A stretch of 64,000 bases of DNA, taken from positions 1 to 64,000 of the forward strand of contig JAFNAR010000002.1 of the NCBI GenBank assembly GCA_017860255.1, read 5' to 3'. This stretch comes from Bacteroidota bacterium (GTDB taxonomy: Bacteria > Bacteroidota > Bacteroidia > Bacteroidales > P3). Below are positions 62,944-64,000 of the stretch, piece by piece. The notes under the pieces are model-generated. The model saw only the letters and a list, made by a program, of their open reading frames with translations. It was not told the DNA's origin and searched no databases. Numbering within the stretch: the first letter of the stretch is position 1; the number at the start of each line of letters is the position of its first letter. Made by a program: the position numbers and the translations under genes.

Positions 62944-63810
62944 ATGAAGAAAAGTTTGTTAATCATCGGTTTAATCGTTTCTGCAATGATGTTTAGTTGC
63001 CAAAACGATAAAGAACAACTTGCAAGGGAAAAACAAATACAAGATTCCTTTGCTCAAATAATGTCTGTTAAAGATGGTGATTTGGAAAATCTATTTATGG
63101 AACTTAACCAAATTGACTCCTCTCTAACTGAAGTTACAAGCAAATATACCAATGTGTCAAAAGTTGCCAATACTTCTGGCGAAATGTCTCAAGACACTAA
63201 GGTAAGTATTAAAGAAAAGATTGAAACAATAAATAATCTTTTGGCTGAAAACAAGAGAAAAATTGCAAATATTAACTCCAAGATGCAAAAGAACAACAAG
63301 GAGAATGAACAATTGAAAATATTTGTAAAAAATCTGGAATCAAGAATTAAGGAACAGGAAGAACAAATTCAGGCTTTAACTGCTGAATTGGCAAAGAAAA
63401 ACATTCAAATTGATAACTTAAATAAAAACGTTGCTGATTTGAATGAAAAAGCAAAACAAAGAGATGCTCAAATAATGAAGATTGAAGATGAAAAGAACAC
63501 TGCATACTTTGTTATTGGAACAAAGAAAGAGTTAATGAGCAAAAAGATTATTGACCGTAAGGGTGGTTTTATCGGAATTGGTAAATCATCTGTTTTATCT
63601 TCAAATGCTGACTATACTAACTTCACTAAGATAGACATCCGTAACACTCAAGAAATTGCACTAACAGGCAAAAGAGTTGAAATAGTTACTTCTCATCCTG
63701 CTTCTTCTTATTCTTTGGAAGGCGATATTAAAGCACCAACATCAATTCGTATTACCAACCCAGAACAATTCTGGAAAGGAAATCGTTGCCTAATTATAAA
63801 AGTTGACTAA
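62944..63810 (+). CDS. Coiled-coil lipoprotein of unknown function
   Basis: 288 aa. Lipobox at SAMMFSC (Cys19). Residues about 75-190 are a long coiled coil rich in Lys, Glu, Asn and Gln (for example LNKNVADLNEKAKQRDAQIM). A compact C-terminal domain of about 100 residues follows (YFVIGTKKELMSKKIIDRKG ... SYSLEGDIKAPTSIRI). I recognise this layout from uncharacterised Bacteroidota lipoproteins but know no function. A monocistronic unit with its own promoter and terminator. Confidence 0.78.
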   Translation: MKKSLLIIGLIVSAMMFSCQNDKEQLAREKQIQDSFAQIMSVKDGDLENLFMELNQIDSSLTEVTSKYTNVSKVANTSGEMSQDTKVSIKEKIETINNLLAENKRKIANINSKMQKNNKENEQLKIFVKNLESRIKEQEEQIQALTAELAKKNIQIDNLNKNVADLNEKAKQRDAQIMKIEDEKNTAYFVIGTKKELMSKKIIDRKGGFIGIGKSSVLSSNADYTNFTKIDIRNTQEIALTGKRVEIVTSHPASSYSLEGDIKAPTSIRITNPEQFWKGNRCLIIKVD

Positions 63811-63831
63811 GATACTTTAAATTACATAAAG

Positions 63832-63868
63832 AAAAACGAGGGTTAATTAATTTTAATCCTCGTTTTTT
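63832..63868 (+). terminator. Rho-independent terminator after the lipoprotein gene
   Basis: AAAACGAGG pairs with CCTCGTTTT, extended by TTAA/TTAA, followed by T. Strong and symmetrical. Confidence 0.85.
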
Positions 63869-63902
63869 TATATCCCTTTTTTAATTAATACTAAAATTTA
63901 AA

Positions 63903-64000
63903 GGGACTTATTTGAAAATATGATTGACTTATTCAAAAATATATCAGATATATTTTAAAATATGATTGATATATTTTTAATTATATCGGGACTTTTTTCT
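63903..64000. repeat. Phased word array at the window end (array 10)
   Basis: GGGACTT 63903, TGATTGA 63921, TCAGATA 63944, TGATTGA 63963 and TCGGGAC 63986, with spacing of 18-23 (mean about 21). The words are those of arrays 3 and 7. It continues to the window edge. Confidence 0.55.

Overview
This is an AT-rich Bacteroidota chromosome segment, most likely from an anaerobic Bacteroidales species. The evidence is consistent. Secreted proteins carry type IX secretion (T9SS) C-terminal signals and porT is present. There are several SusC-like/OMP_b-brl_3 receptors with CarboxypepD_reg N-termini, a DUF5686 protein, a DUF6029 protein and an Omp28-type lipoprotein. The promoters have the Bacteroidota TTG-N19-TAnnTTTG form, and the energy genes (three-subunit fumarate reductase, NrfHA) fit anaerobic respiration.

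Layout. 1-3150: tandem T9SS cargo genes with relics of further copies, and a small outer-membrane barrel. 3282-11700: a lone atpB, then a minus-strand run of ung, a CarboxypepD_reg protein and two large receptors. 11662-15660: one minus-strand operon for an ABC exporter, a YtrA-type GntR repressor, a head-GIN lipoprotein and a receptor, led by a near-perfect promoter overlapping a candidate operator. 16030-21141: polyprenyl synthase, TlpA, DUF6029, Omp28 and a T9SS cargo protein. 21373-27259: radical SAM, FeoB-type membrane core, 5-formyl-THF cyclo-ligase, Lnt and a YfcC-type transporter. 27256-35787: DUF5686, asparaginase, heptose kinase, Fe-ADH, PorT and an FAD dehydrogenase. 36400-38547: an HU-like protein, then small lipoproteins and a thioredoxin-like protein. 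38683-45143: EttA, RecJ, PdxJ and a U32 protein. 45186-53206: frdCAB and nrfHA-resB-ccsA, the latter with an in-frame stop in resB. 53285-59221: a yjdJ/yjdI-like pair, then a tripartite efflux cassette with an AraC regulator lying between two ~370-bp direct repeats. 59777-63870: tRNA(CAU), uvrA and a coiled-coil lipoprotein.

The least explained signal is intergenic. About ten intergenic stretches carry short 6-9 bp, often quasi-palindromic words placed on a strict 21-22 bp lattice. The words differ from array to array (GGTCGTACC, ACGCCGT, ATAAGG, TCAATCA, GGTGCCACC), but the spacing does not. The two direct repeats around the efflux cassette contain such arrays, and they differ from each other by whole units. 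I do not know a described element that matches this; it is my main candidate for something new.

Limits: all names come from reading motifs and family resemblance by eye. No database search, folding or statistics were run.
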